A stretch of 63,612 nucleotides of DNA from Chthonomonadaceae bacterium (lineage in GTDB: Bacteria > Armatimonadota > Chthonomonadetes > Chthonomonadales > Chthonomonadaceae): assembly GCA_027459665.1 (NCBI GenBank), contig DAIDHN010000019.1, forward strand, positions 1-63,612, read 5' to 3'. A program made the position numbers and the translations under genes. Position 1 is the first letter of the stretch. The number at the start of each line of letters is the position of its first letter. Shown piece after piece: positions 9,056 through 19,395 of this stretch. The notes under the pieces are model-generated. The model saw only the letters and a list, made by a program, of their open reading frames with translations. It did not search any database and was not told where the DNA came from.

Positions 9056-11170
9056 ATGAAACCTTACGCTTTCAAGTCGAGTTCAGAGCCGCATGGCAGG
9101 CCATCTGCCGCAAGGCATGCATTTACACTGGTAGAACTGCTGGTGGTAATCGCTATTACATCGCTGCTCATTACACTGGTGGTGCAGCCGCTTACAGCCA
9201 GCTTTAGTCTGGTCAGCCAGGCAGGCACACAGATTGAGAGTCAGTCGGCGGCACGAGACACACTGCGCGAGATTTCTGTTTCTCTTTCAGATGCAACTCT
9301 GGTATACGACAACTCGGCTCCGCAGGGCAGCACGAACCTGTGGGTAACCAGCCAAAACGCTCTGCCTGCCATTGCAACGCTGCCCTACGCACGAGTGGAT
9401 ATTGTTGAGCCACTGCATGCCCTGGATCAGCAGGGAAACCCTACTGCAACCGACCCTACAACCGGCAACCCGATTTTTCCGGCGGGGCAAAACAGCATTG
9501 CCCTCCCTGCAGCGCCTGGCAGGGTAATTACGCGCTATTTTATTGGCCTGATAGACAACCAGTCTGCTGCAGATACCAGCGGTAATTCGCAAACAGGCAT
9601 GCCTGTTGCATCAGACGGCAAAACCTTTCACGGGTACCTGAACCGCTTTACCGATCCGAACAATTCTGGTCAGGACAACCGCACCACGCTCTACAAGGCG
9701 CAGTTCACTGCCAGCATATACAATACATCTACCAATTCGTATATTCCCAACCTCGACCTGTTTCACACCACTGGCGGACCGACTGCAGATTCGGAGAAGG
9801 GACAGATTGTTCTCAACGACCCGAATTTCTTCTACGACGCCACCCCCGCAGGGCCTGTAGATGACCCCAGCTTCAAGCAGGGAGACCCGCACTGGGGGGT
9901 GCCCGGCTGGCAGCGAATCGCAAAGAAATACGGCATGCCGCTTACTGTGGTGTACCGCTGGGAGAACTGGGCGGCAGTTTCTTCACCGCTGCTGCTCACC
10001 GCCAAGTCTGATGCTGTATCTATTCTGCTCAACGACGACGGCTCGATACAATACTGCAACAATCTGCCCAGTGTGTCGCCGCTTATCAAGTTTGTGCCGA
10101 ACCCGGTGCAAAACGAACCGGCAGCTCCGGTGAGTGTTTCTGCCGCCGGAGACGAGACGCCGCTGGCATCGCCCGCAGTTTTTACCGCCAAGTACGGCGC
10201 ATGGGGGCAAAACTATTCGGTAAAAGTTTTTCGTGCTGCAGCGCCAAATACAGACCCGCTGTCGCAGGGAACGCTTACCTACTACCAGTATTACACTGGC
10301 ACAGACGGCATTGGCCACATTGTAGCGCAAACCGTGCCTCCGGGCGGAACTCCTGCCAACCCGACAACGCTCACTGATGTGGGGCCGCAGCTGAACGCTC
10401 AGGGTCTGTTCAATTTGACCCAGCTGCCCAATGTGCAAATTGCGTTTGCACCAAACCCGGTGTCTGGCCTGATTGAGTTTGCCTTTCCGCAGTGGGCTAC
10501 GCTGGGAGGGGTAGGCTTTGCGCCCCAGTACAGCCCGGTGAATATCAACAACAATCTGACAGGGCAGTATGGAACCCGCTACATTCTGCTGAGCCAGATG
10601 CCCCAGGTTACTTACAACTCTGCAACGCTGAATGGGTTTCCTGCCGGAGCCGAGTCTCCGCTTCTGCTTCCCAACGCCAGCATAGTGCCTGGCAGCGAGC
10701 AGGTATTTGGTCCAGACCAGCGTGCGGGGGCGAATTACGGGCATCTGGTGCAGTACCACCGGGTGGCGTCTCTTACCGGCAGCATTGGGCAGGACGAGTA
10801 CAAAATCAACTACACGGCACTGCCCGGAGCGGCTAACGGAGACCCGCGGCTGCAGGCAGGGTACATTCAGTTTGACAGCCAGAACGATACGCCCGATGTG
10901 CAGAACCTGAACCAGATTGGTGTATTTTCTGCCAACAGCCTGCCTGTCTGGAAGTACGATCTGAACACCAATACCACACAGCCTGCCGACCCGGTAACGG
11001 TAAAATTTCAGTTCCAAACAAACCAGCAAACCGATATTGTGCAGGTAAGCTATCAGACCAGCGACAAACTGCGCGTTTCTATAGACGCAAGGCTCTACGA
11101 TCCCTCTTCAGCAACGGCTCAGCAGTCTCTGCTGTCGCAAACAGTAGCAGTAAGGAACCTGCAGCGCTAG
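9056..11170 (+). CDS. Giant PilW/GspJ-like minor prepilin
   Basis: A 704-aa protein. A basic leader (MKPYAFKSSSEPHGRPSAARHA) is followed by '[20 protein letters not shown]', a prepilin signal with Glu5, and by a helix with 'SQAGTQIESQSAARDTLREI', which resembles PilW/GspJ. PilW usually has 250-350 aa, so this one carries some 400 extra residues of exported sequence without a domain I can name. ATG 9056 lies just after the stop of the PilV-like gene, with GGAGGGG upstream. The position between PilV-like and PilX-like genes supports the assignment. Confidence 0.8.
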   Translation: MKPYAFKSSSEPHGRPSAARHAFTLVELLVVIAITSLLITLVVQPLTASFSLVSQAGTQIESQSAARDTLREISVSLSDATLVYDNSAPQGSTNLWVTSQNALPAIATLPYARVDIVEPLHALDQQGNPTATDPTTGNPIFPAGQNSIALPAAPGRVITRYFIGLIDNQSAADTSGNSQTGMPVASDGKTFHGYLNRFTDPNNSGQDNRTTLYKAQFTASIYNTSTNSYIPNLDLFHTTGGPTADSEKGQIVLNDPNFFYDATPAGPVDDPSFKQGDPHWGVPGWQRIAKKYGMPLTVVYRWENWAAVSSPLLLTAKSDAVSILLNDDGSIQYCNNLPSVSPLIKFVPNPVQNEPAAPVSVSAAGDETPLASPAVFTAKYGAWGQNYSVKVFRAAAPNTDPLSQGTLTYYQYYTGTDGIGHIVAQTVPPGGTPANPTTLTDVGPQLNAQGLFNLTQLPNVQIAFAPNPVSGLIEFAFPQWATLGGVGFAPQYSPVNINNNLTGQYGTRYILLSQMPQVTYNSATLNGFPAGAESPLLLPNASIVPGSEQVFGPDQRAGANYGHLVQYHRVASLTGSIGQDEYKINYTALPGAANGDPRLQAGYIQFDSQNDTPDVQNLNQIGVFSANSLPVWKYDLNTNTTQPADPVTVKFQFQTNQQTDIVQVSYQTSDKLRVSIDARLYDPSSATAQQSLLSQTVAVRNLQR

Positions 11171-11248
11171 CCGTATGTCTAACAGAGAGCAGAGCCAAAT
11201 CGGCTCCAGGAAGGTCCTGACTCTCAAAGAAAGCCGGGAAGAAACCAA

Positions 11249-14200
11249 GTGATATCGAACGATTTTATGCACAGACGAATACGGGCACAGCGCGGTCAGA
11301 CGCTGTTGATAGCGCTGATTGTGCTTTTTACCCTGCTCTTTCTTGGAGGCATATTTGTAGCCCGCATTGCGCACAACCTCACGCAGTCGGGGCGCAGCAG
11401 GGATACCGGTGCAGCAGAGCAGCTTGCTCAGGCTGGGCTGAACTACTGCAATCAGCAGCTCAATACCTCGCCGCTTGGCGCAGACTGGCGGCCAGTACCA
11501 AGCACTCCTGTCAGTCTGCAAGACCCCGACTTCTTCTGGCTGCAGCGCGGCTTCTCCAGAATACTGATGAACGGTGGAAGAGTGCTGGTGCGGGTAGGCT
11601 ATGCCCCCAACACAAACAACCCTGTTGGTTCATCACTGGTGATAGAGTCGGTTGGCCGCCCTGGCGCGCTGCCCAATCCTGCCGGCAGCGACCCTACGGT
11701 ATTTGTGCCCACCGGCAATTCCCCGCAGCTGCGTTCTGAAAGAGTTGCCTACAAACAGATTGGCCTTACAGATTACGCCTTGTATGTTACAGGAAAAACA
11801 CGGCGCACTGTGGCAAACTACATTGGTACGCCTGCTATCGGCCATCCGGTGGCAACAGTGCTGGGCAACCCTATGATTGGGTTTGCACAGTATGCAGGCG
11901 GCAGCAACAATGGCACCGCCCTGTTTGGGTACCCTGTCTATGTGAATGGCGACCTCGACCTGGGCAGCGATACCTACCTGTACGAAAGCCACAGGGGCGG
12001 GGCGACCAACCTGAACCAGGAAAACGTATTTGTAAACGGAAACATCAAACTTGACCCGGGCCGCATTCAGGCAGATTACAGCAGCATCAACGATGCGGCT
12101 TTTCCTGCCTACCTCAACGAAGAGATAGATCAGCCGCCCGTAGCTGCCAATGGAGCGACCAGCGGCGCTATTCTTGCAAGTTCCTCAGCCTTATACAACA
12201 CTTTTCAGGGCATAGTGAGAGACGCCAGCGGTCAGCCTGATGTAAACGGCGTTACCCGCGACGTTCCGCGCCTTGACCCGCCCAGCCTGAGTACCACGGT
12301 GAGCGGAAGCGGCGTGCTGCGCTACAGAGCGCTTACCCGCGATTCAGGCTTCTGGTATACCGACAGCAGCGGGGTGAAGCAGAATACCGGGGAAGACGGG
12401 TACGGCACAGGCATTTATGTGAACAATTTTGCCGATTTGCAGAAGGAAACCGCGGTTGCCGGTGTAAACGGCGGCTACTCTGAACGTGCCGACTGGCTTA
12501 ACCCCAGTGCGCATTATGCAACCAGCGTAAACGGCGTAAGCTATGGCTGGAACGGGCCGTACTACCGGGCGCCGGGAGTGCAGATAGACCTGCTGGGCAA
12601 TACCATTCAACTTACCAGAGACGATGGGCAGCAGTTTACACTGCCAGACGGCACCAGGAGCAATACGCTGACTATACCCTTGTGGGATTATGCACGCGTC
12701 AATACAATTCTTCCCAATGGCATACACCTTGTTCCGCTGAATCACAATGGCGATGATGCCGGCCCCAACTCACCATTTGGCGACCCCAATTCATATGGCG
12801 TAAGCCTTGTGCTGTTTGCAGAAGGAAATGTGCGCGTGCAGGGCGTGTACGGTGCTATTACCAATGTAAACGACACAGCTGAAAGCGCAACGGTGAGCAA
12901 ACTGGGGCGTGTGCATCTGACCATTGTAAGCGGGGGCACCGCCTACATAGATGGCAATGTGGTAAGCGGAGACGGCTATGTGTCGGGGGGGACAGTGCAT
13001 ATGGAACATGCCTCTACCCTGGCAATAATGGCCAAAGACTACGTATGCGTGAACACCACACAGTTTATGCGCCAGCGAGCTGCCAATCTCTGGACATCGC
13101 AGAATCAGGACAGCAGCCCGCCCTTCTATACCGAACTTGGCAATTCTGGCACAGACACCCTCGATACCACCTTTTCATGGGGAATCAACCCTGGCGACTA
13201 CACGGTGAACGGAGCACAGTCTCCTCTGTTCCTAATGATGCGTCACGGTGCTCTGGGCAGCGGCATTGCGCCATTCAATCTGCTCGTGAACCCGGCTCTC
13301 GCCGCCAACCCGGCCAATGCCTATTTCCAGTTCCCTTTCAATACCGTGCCTTCTACAGCGCCAGCCGGTGGAACCTACGGGGTGCAGGGGCAGGAGAGCC
13401 TGGGCTATGCACTTGCTCCGGGCTACCTGGGCACACTGCTTACCGGCGGCAATCAGCTGCCTGCCAATACACAACTGCCCGCACTCAATCAGCCCGGCTA
13501 CGACAACCTGTTTCGCATACAGTTCGACAGAAGCGCCGAACTTGCTACCAACAGCATGAGCGACTTGCAGCAGGGATCGATCATGGCAGCGCCGCTGGAT
13601 ATTCGTATTGAGGCAAGCCTCTATGCAGAAAACCGCTCGTTTTTTGTGATACCCGGCTACTCTTTCAACCCGGATGCAGCAGATTCACGGGATGCATATC
13701 AGCTGCGCGGAAACATTCGCATATCGTATAATCAGGGAGACATAGCCAGTCTGAATACGGGGCAGTCGCCCACAGCCGACAGGCTGCTGAAGGACGTGTA
13801 CCCGTTTTACGATGAGCCGAATGATGTACGAATCACCATGTTTGGCTCTATAGCAGAAAACTATACAGCCTCTGCGGGAGACCAGGCTGCCTGGATGAGA
13901 CGCTGGGGATACATACCCGATTACTACGGCTCTACACAGTACTACACCAATACAGCGTACCGGGTGCAGGTGCCAGACATGCATCTGCTGAACCAGGACC
14001 CGTTGGAACTGCTGCCGGGAGAAGACATCACGCTGACCTATACAACACCGCTTGAAAGGCAGAATGCAGCACAACTCGCTTCTGCTCAGCCAGGCGTGCC
14101 CATAACAAACGGGCTGCGTTACGAGTACAATCCGATATTGGCCATGCCCTACCTGAACCCAACCGATATGACGCTGATAGGCAACCAGAACCTGAGCCAG

Positions 14201-14404
14201 CAGCGCGCAATTAGAGCAAACTTCTACTCGATATCGGTGCCTTCTGCAACAGGCTCAACGCCCTACACCTATCGTATTGAACAGATACTGCCAGCTCTGC
14301 CAGATCTGCCCGTGTGTCCCAACTATTTGTACGCCGGCAAAAGCAGCGACCTGATAGGAAGCCTGCCGGGCGATACCGATCAAACTGCGTCGTTGAGAAA
14401 CTGA
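11249..14404 (+). CDS. Giant PilX-like minor pilin with long exported domain
   Basis: A 1051-aa protein. The N-terminus 'RGQTLLIALIVLFTLLFLGG' followed by 'ARIAHNLTQSGRSRDTGAAEQLAQAGLNY' is typical of PilX/GspK proteins, which lack the strict prepilin motif. The rest contains repeated strands of the form 'YVNGDLDLGSD', 'FVNGNIKLDPG' and 'AYIDGNVVSGDGYVSGG', which suggest a beta-helix or bactofilin-like stack at roughly residues 225-600. PilX normally has about 200 aa. The start is GTG 11249 with GGGAAG upstream; ATG 11267 is an alternative. The large exported domain implies a surface or tip function, but no substrate can be deduced. Confidence 0.8.
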   Translation: MISNDFMHRRIRAQRGQTLLIALIVLFTLLFLGGIFVARIAHNLTQSGRSRDTGAAEQLAQAGLNYCNQQLNTSPLGADWRPVPSTPVSLQDPDFFWLQRGFSRILMNGGRVLVRVGYAPNTNNPVGSSLVIESVGRPGALPNPAGSDPTVFVPTGNSPQLRSERVAYKQIGLTDYALYVTGKTRRTVANYIGTPAIGHPVATVLGNPMIGFAQYAGGSNNGTALFGYPVYVNGDLDLGSDTYLYESHRGGATNLNQENVFVNGNIKLDPGRIQADYSSINDAAFPAYLNEEIDQPPVAANGATSGAILASSSALYNTFQGIVRDASGQPDVNGVTRDVPRLDPPSLSTTVSGSGVLRYRALTRDSGFWYTDSSGVKQNTGEDGYGTGIYVNNFADLQKETAVAGVNGGYSERADWLNPSAHYATSVNGVSYGWNGPYYRAPGVQIDLLGNTIQLTRDDGQQFTLPDGTRSNTLTIPLWDYARVNTILPNGIHLVPLNHNGDDAGPNSPFGDPNSYGVSLVLFAEGNVRVQGVYGAITNVNDTAESATVSKLGRVHLTIVSGGTAYIDGNVVSGDGYVSGGTVHMEHASTLAIMAKDYVCVNTTQFMRQRAANLWTSQNQDSSPPFYTELGNSGTDTLDTTFSWGINPGDYTVNGAQSPLFLMMRHGALGSGIAPFNLLVNPALAANPANAYFQFPFNTVPSTAPAGGTYGVQGQESLGYALAPGYLGTLLTGGNQLPANTQLPALNQPGYDNLFRIQFDRSAELATNSMSDLQQGSIMAAPLDIRIEASLYAENRSFFVIPGYSFNPDAADSRDAYQLRGNIRISYNQGDIASLNTGQSPTADRLLKDVYPFYDEPNDVRITMFGSIAENYTASAGDQAAWMRRWGYIPDYYGSTQYYTNTAYRVQVPDMHLLNQDPLELLPGEDITLTYTTPLERQNAAQLASAQPGVPITNGLRYEYNPILAMPYLNPTDMTLIGNQNLSQQRAIRANFYSISVPSATGSTPYTYRIEQILPALPDLPVCPNYLYAGKSSDLIGSLPGDTDQTASLRN

Positions 14405-14427
14405 CCAGGCTCAGGAGTGATTTACGT

Positions 14428-17400
14428 ATGACACGCCATACCGAAAAATGGATGCTTCTTTGCATTCTGCTGCTGGCTTGCAACGGCTTTGCCGCGCACG
14501 CCTCCACGGTACAGTATTCCTCCGGGACACGCACCATCAACGCCTGTGTACTGGTTTCCAACGCCACTTCCCAGGAAAACGGGGTGAATTCAGGGCCAAA
14601 CAATCCCGATCCCTATCTGTTTTATGGCCTAGACAACCGAACCGACTACAAACCCGCAGGCTGGAGGTTTGTAAACCCGCTGGCGCCGCCTGTTATTACA
14701 CAGCCAATCTACACCCGGTGGCAGAGCCGCCAGGCTTCGGCGGGCACCGACCCGGCGTTTTCTACAGGAACCGTTACTCCGCAGCAGCAGGTTTTTCAGG
14801 TAGGTCTTCCACTCACCGAAAACATGGGGGCGTACTGGGAAGAGAACCTTGATACCATCAGTCAGGCTGACCTCGACCAGTACAATGTGGTGTACCTGCC
14901 GCTGCTGGGCGGGCGCTTTGGGGCAGCTGCAGTGCAGTTTGACGAGCAGGAGAAACAAAAGCTGCAGCAGTATGTAGATTCTGGCGGAACGCTCTGGCTG
15001 GAAAATGACGGAGTGAACTCTTTTACCAGTGCAGACGGCGGCAACTTCTTTTTTCCGCTTGCAACAGGGGCAGTGCCGGGCAACAGCCTGCAAGACCTGG
15101 CTCCTTATCACCCAGTGCTTAACTCGCCTTTCGCTCTTGGCCCGGCAGATGTGAACAGCCTGCTGGAACCAAACGGTAATTTTGCCTCTTTTCTGCTCTC
15201 ATCCCCTCAGCTTCTCACACCGCTTGTATCAGACAGTGCAGGCAGTGTACTGCTTTATGCAGGCAGGTATGGGGCAGGGCACTTAATACTTGACTCGGCG
15301 TCGATTGGGGGAACAATCAGCCGCACTATTGGCGGCCCTCAGGTGGATGGGTATGTGAACAGCGGTGCGGTAAGCGGAGTGAATTTTACTTCCATTCCCG
15401 CCTCCAACCTGAAGGCAGCATTCAATATAGTCTCCTGGGCTGGGTATGGTTCGCGCAGCCAGACTGCTGCTCAATCGAGTATAGGGCACGATTTAGGCAT
15501 CGCCTGGAATACTCTGCCTGCTGCAGCCAATGGCATTGGAAGCGGTGTAACCGTAAGCAGCAACGTTGCCTACTATGTAGACGGCAGCAATGTGCTGCAT
15601 GCATACAACCTCACACCCGGCGTAAGCCTGGGTGGTTCGAGTTTGCTCAACGACAATGGCATAGTTGACTACAGCATGGGCTACCCATACGATGAAATCT
15701 TCAATTCAGCTCTGCCTGCAGGAGGGCAGTATGGCCGGCCGCTGGTTCCATCGCTGTTCAACCCTACATCCAATCAGACCATAACACCTGTCATTGTCAC
15801 CAATGCTGCTGGCACAACCACCGTGCTGAATGGCGTTACGCGCAATGCCGCAGGGCTGGTAAACAACTCTACCTCTACGCTGTTCAGCATTTCGCAGCAG
15901 GCGGCAGGAAACACTTTTGCAGATGGCCACGGCAATCTGCTTCCCGGCCCTTCCTGCGCCTATGCCGATGGCATTCTGTTTGTACCGGTGTACGACGATG
16001 TGGTAGGCAACTCTGAACAGGCATGGCATATTGTGGCGGTCAACCTGCTGCAGAGCCTGCAGAACGGATCGGCAGTAAACGCATTTGGCTCTGGAGAAAG
16101 CGGTGAGGCACCTTCTACCAGCACAACACTCAACCTGCCTGGGCTGGGGCCGCTCTGCGGGCCGCTTTCGGCAGGCTACGTTACAGACAAGGCAAGCGGT
16201 GCAGAAGACCTGGTAGTTTTTGCACCAGTGCAGGGGGTGGCTGGTACAAGCTCTGGAGGCGTGAATGCTGTCTGGTTTGCAACGCGCAATGAAGGGCTTA
16301 TATATAAAGGCAATGCTTCACAATCAGGTTACAGCCTGTTCACGCCTACACGTGCAAACGTTCCCTGGTTCACCAACACCAGCGGCAGCCAGGCGCTGCT
16401 CCCAGTCATTCATATCTCTACCGTAACCCCACAGGGGCAGGTAATCAGTGTTGCTTCTTACACATATCCCAACTCCAACATTATTATTGACTATACATCG
16501 GGGGTGACCAGGGTAAACATAAGTGACTCCCTGCTTGGGCCTGCGTCAGGAGCGCCCGCTGGTTCAACTTATGTTGTGAGCGCAGACTATACCCTTGACT
16601 GGCCGGGCGATGCGATCAATGGCACCAATCCTACTGCGCAGCAGATGCGAAGCATCTATGCCTTTAGAGGGTTTACGCTTTATAATTCAAGCAGCAATAC
16701 CACAAACTCAGACTTTATGACAGGCGGCGCTACGCTTGATTCCAACGGTTCTCTGCTGTTTGGAGCATTTCCCAGCGGCCTGGTAGATGGCAACGGGGGC
16801 GGCAGTCTGCCCGACAGACTGTACAGCGTTACCAGTCAGTTTATTCAGCCTGGCGGTCCTATCAATGTTGCAGGAGGCACCACAGTAAACTGGATGTGGT
16901 CTCCTACCAGCAAGGAAGTGTTTGACGGTCACCAGATCAATGAGCGTCTGACGTACACAGCCAGCAGCGGCGCACTGTTTGACGTTGCAAATTTCCGTGT
17001 GGTGGGCAAGCCAACCGTCCTGAACGGGGTGGTGTATGCTCTGGCCACTGGCCTGCTGCCGGGTGCAAGCGCTTCGGCGGGCAATGTGCCCTGCACTATA
17101 GTGCTTGCGCTAAATGACCAGATCAATCAATCGCTGGCACTCAACCCGCCTGTAGAAATCGGCACAAACGCCAGCGTTTCTACCAGCTCGCTGCAGGTTC
17201 AGCAGCCAGATCTGGTGAATACCACAACCAGCGCCAACCCTGTTTACCTGACGCTGAAGAATGGCAGAGACTACAGCCTCAATACTACCATCGACAGTTC
17301 GGGGGCAGTGTATGCAACTTCCATTCAGTTCAACAGCCTGCAGGTGCTGCCGGGGCAGGATTCGTTCAACACAGCCATGCCGATCTTTCTTTTGCAGTCG

Positions 17401-19323
17401 ACCAACGGGCAGCGATCTGAACTTGTAAACAGCACAACAGGGTTTGGTCCGCTGGATAACCTGCTCTGGTATATGGTGATACCCGCGCAGCCTGTTTCCT
17501 CTGATTCTGCAGCGCTGCAGAACCTGGAAAACCTGCCGCTGCCGGTTTCGGCGCCTTCTGTGGCCGGAAGCACGTTGTTTTACGGTACCGCCAATGGCAC
17601 GATAGCTGCAGTAGACCTGCAAAACGGCAAGGATGGACGCCTGCTGGGTACAGATGGCAGCGTGCGCGTGCTGCAGTACAATACTCTCACACAGACGAAT
17701 GGGACAGGCATAGGCACAAACGTTGTGCAGTCGCTTGTCAATCCGCTTACGGTGTACAACAATGTGCTGCTGGCAGGCACAGGAGAAGGAATAGCAGCAC
17801 TCAACAACAAGCCTACCCTGATAGCAGATGGAAATCGTCTGCTGGAGGTAGATGCACAGGGCGCCGCAGTATGGTCGATAGATACCACCAACTCACTGCT
17901 TCCCAGCACCAATGCCCCGGTAACTGGCCTGAATAATACCGCCGCCCTGCATGTGCCTCTTGCACACCCCGCTGTAGTACAGCAGGTAAGCCCTGGTCGC
18001 TATGTGCTGGCAGATACCGGCAACAACCGCATTGTAGAAATAGACCAGAGCGGCGGGGTGCTGATGAGCCTGCACTCATTTCGCAATGACCTAATGGAAC
18101 TGCCGGCGGGCGAGGCCACTGTATTGAGTCAGCCTACCGATGTGCAGGTATACACCGATGTAGAAGCGAATGGCACTATCTCGCTCACCAGCAGAACATC
18201 GGGAGTGACATACAATTACACAGGCGCCTACTATGCAACCCATTACATTATTGCCGACAGCGGCAACAACCGGTCGCTGGAAATTCTGGATGCGTACAAC
18301 CCTGTTACAGGGCAGGCTATTGTGCTCACCCCCTCCAACAACAACTACCCGCCCGTAACGCTGTTTCATCAGGCGATATTCACTACCAGGTCGCTGGGGG
18401 AACAAAATGCGCATTACAGGTATCGAACCATACAGGAGTTCGCAGACCCCCTCAATGCGAATGCAATAGACATGATAGCGGCAGTGAGCAACGGCGGCTT
18501 TGTGAACGGGCCAACGGCACAGGGCTTTGGAAGCTTCCAGAATCTGCCTTCCGGGGCCGGTACGGGGGCCGTGATGTTTATCAAGCGCTTCAACGGCCAG
18601 GACGGAGCCACGGCACAGATTCAGGACCATATCCAGATCATGGCGGCCGACGGAGTGACCGTGATACGCAGGCAGCCTATACAGAACCCGTCCTGGTTCA
18701 AGGAATTTGCATACACCGACCCTTCTACAGGGGTATCGTCGCTGCATTATCTGCTGGCAGACGCCAATGGCTGCTACGAGCTGCAGGCAGATGCGCAGGG
18801 CAATCTGGATACTGTGTGGATGCTCACTTCCAGCGACTACTACCGCATGACGGGAAGGCCGCTGCATGCGGTTTCTATACAGCGCCTCCCTTCCAGCGAT
18901 GTGTATGCAGATGTAAACGGCGTGAAGCATTTTGCACCGCATTACCTGATTACAAATAGTTACAATGGCAGCGACAATGTTGCCGGAGTATTTAGCGGGG
19001 CTTCAAATATACTGAATGGTCAGGTACATGGAGAAGTGTTTGAGATAGCTGGCGCTCCATACTATGCCCAGACTGTCAACGAGAGCAATGCTGCAGGCGG
19101 CACCTCGGCGGTGTATGCAGGATATCTGCAGCCAGCCGTAGCATTGTATGCGATAAATGGCGGGCTGCTGGCGGCTAATCCGAATAGCGCGATTGTGCAG
19201 ATGATACCGGCAGAAACCATTTCGCCCACAACTCAGTCGCCTATTCAGCGCACCATTGGTTCATATGGAAGCGGGACAAGCACCGGTTCTCTGCAAGGCA
19301 CTTCGTTCGCCTATCGTCCCTAG
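14428..19323 (+). CDS. Giant exported beta-propeller-like protein 1 (1631 aa), in the pilY1 position
   Basis: ATG 14428 follows AGGAG and starts a Sec signal peptide ('KWMLLCILLLACNGFAAHAS'). The body is Asn/Thr/Gly/Ser-rich. Blade-like repeats are visible: 'NVLHAYNLTPG' at about residue 386, 'GTIAAVDLQNGKDG' at about 1056, 'RLLEVDAQGAAVWSID' at about 1137, NHL-like 'DTGNNRIVEIDQSGG' at about 1195, 'DSGNNRSLEILD' at about 1276 and 'CYELQADAQGNLDTVWML' at about 1447. This points to one or more PQQ/NHL-type propellers. It directly follows the PilX-like gene, where classical operons carry the PilY1 adhesin. Adhesin or tip function is inferred from position only. Confidence 0.72.
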   Translation: MTRHTEKWMLLCILLLACNGFAAHASTVQYSSGTRTINACVLVSNATSQENGVNSGPNNPDPYLFYGLDNRTDYKPAGWRFVNPLAPPVITQPIYTRWQSRQASAGTDPAFSTGTVTPQQQVFQVGLPLTENMGAYWEENLDTISQADLDQYNVVYLPLLGGRFGAAAVQFDEQEKQKLQQYVDSGGTLWLENDGVNSFTSADGGNFFFPLATGAVPGNSLQDLAPYHPVLNSPFALGPADVNSLLEPNGNFASFLLSSPQLLTPLVSDSAGSVLLYAGRYGAGHLILDSASIGGTISRTIGGPQVDGYVNSGAVSGVNFTSIPASNLKAAFNIVSWAGYGSRSQTAAQSSIGHDLGIAWNTLPAAANGIGSGVTVSSNVAYYVDGSNVLHAYNLTPGVSLGGSSLLNDNGIVDYSMGYPYDEIFNSALPAGGQYGRPLVPSLFNPTSNQTITPVIVTNAAGTTTVLNGVTRNAAGLVNNSTSTLFSISQQAAGNTFADGHGNLLPGPSCAYADGILFVPVYDDVVGNSEQAWHIVAVNLLQSLQNGSAVNAFGSGESGEAPSTSTTLNLPGLGPLCGPLSAGYVTDKASGAEDLVVFAPVQGVAGTSSGGVNAVWFATRNEGLIYKGNASQSGYSLFTPTRANVPWFTNTSGSQALLPVIHISTVTPQGQVISVASYTYPNSNIIIDYTSGVTRVNISDSLLGPASGAPAGSTYVVSADYTLDWPGDAINGTNPTAQQMRSIYAFRGFTLYNSSSNTTNSDFMTGGATLDSNGSLLFGAFPSGLVDGNGGGSLPDRLYSVTSQFIQPGGPINVAGGTTVNWMWSPTSKEVFDGHQINERLTYTASSGALFDVANFRVVGKPTVLNGVVYALATGLLPGASASAGNVPCTIVLALNDQINQSLALNPPVEIGTNASVSTSSLQVQQPDLVNTTTSANPVYLTLKNGRDYSLNTTIDSSGAVYATSIQFNSLQVLPGQDSFNTAMPIFLLQSTNGQRSELVNSTTGFGPLDNLLWYMVIPAQPVSSDSAALQNLENLPLPVSAPSVAGSTLFYGTANGTIAAVDLQNGKDGRLLGTDGSVRVLQYNTLTQTNGTGIGTNVVQSLVNPLTVYNNVLLAGTGEGIAALNNKPTLIADGNRLLEVDAQGAAVWSIDTTNSLLPSTNAPVTGLNNTAALHVPLAHPAVVQQVSPGRYVLADTGNNRIVEIDQSGGVLMSLHSFRNDLMELPAGEATVLSQPTDVQVYTDVEANGTISLTSRTSGVTYNYTGAYYATHYIIADSGNNRSLEILDAYNPVTGQAIVLTPSNNNYPPVTLFHQAIFTTRSLGEQNAHYRYRTIQEFADPLNANAIDMIAAVSNGGFVNGPTAQGFGSFQNLPSGAGTGAVMFIKRFNGQDGATAQIQDHIQIMAADGVTVIRRQPIQNPSWFKEFAYTDPSTGVSSLHYLLADANGCYELQADAQGNLDTVWMLTSSDYYRMTGRPLHAVSIQRLPSSDVYADVNGVKHFAPHYLITNSYNGSDNVAGVFSGASNILNGQVHGEVFEIAGAPYYAQTVNESNAAGGTSAVYAGYLQPAVALYAINGGLLAANPNSAIVQMIPAETISPTTQSPIQRTIGSYGSGTSTGSLQGTSFAYRP

Positions 19324-19395
19324 TGGAAGGCATAAAAAATGGTTTCACACAGCGGCAGCAATCACTGCCGAAAAGATAATGAGGGAAATGGCAAT

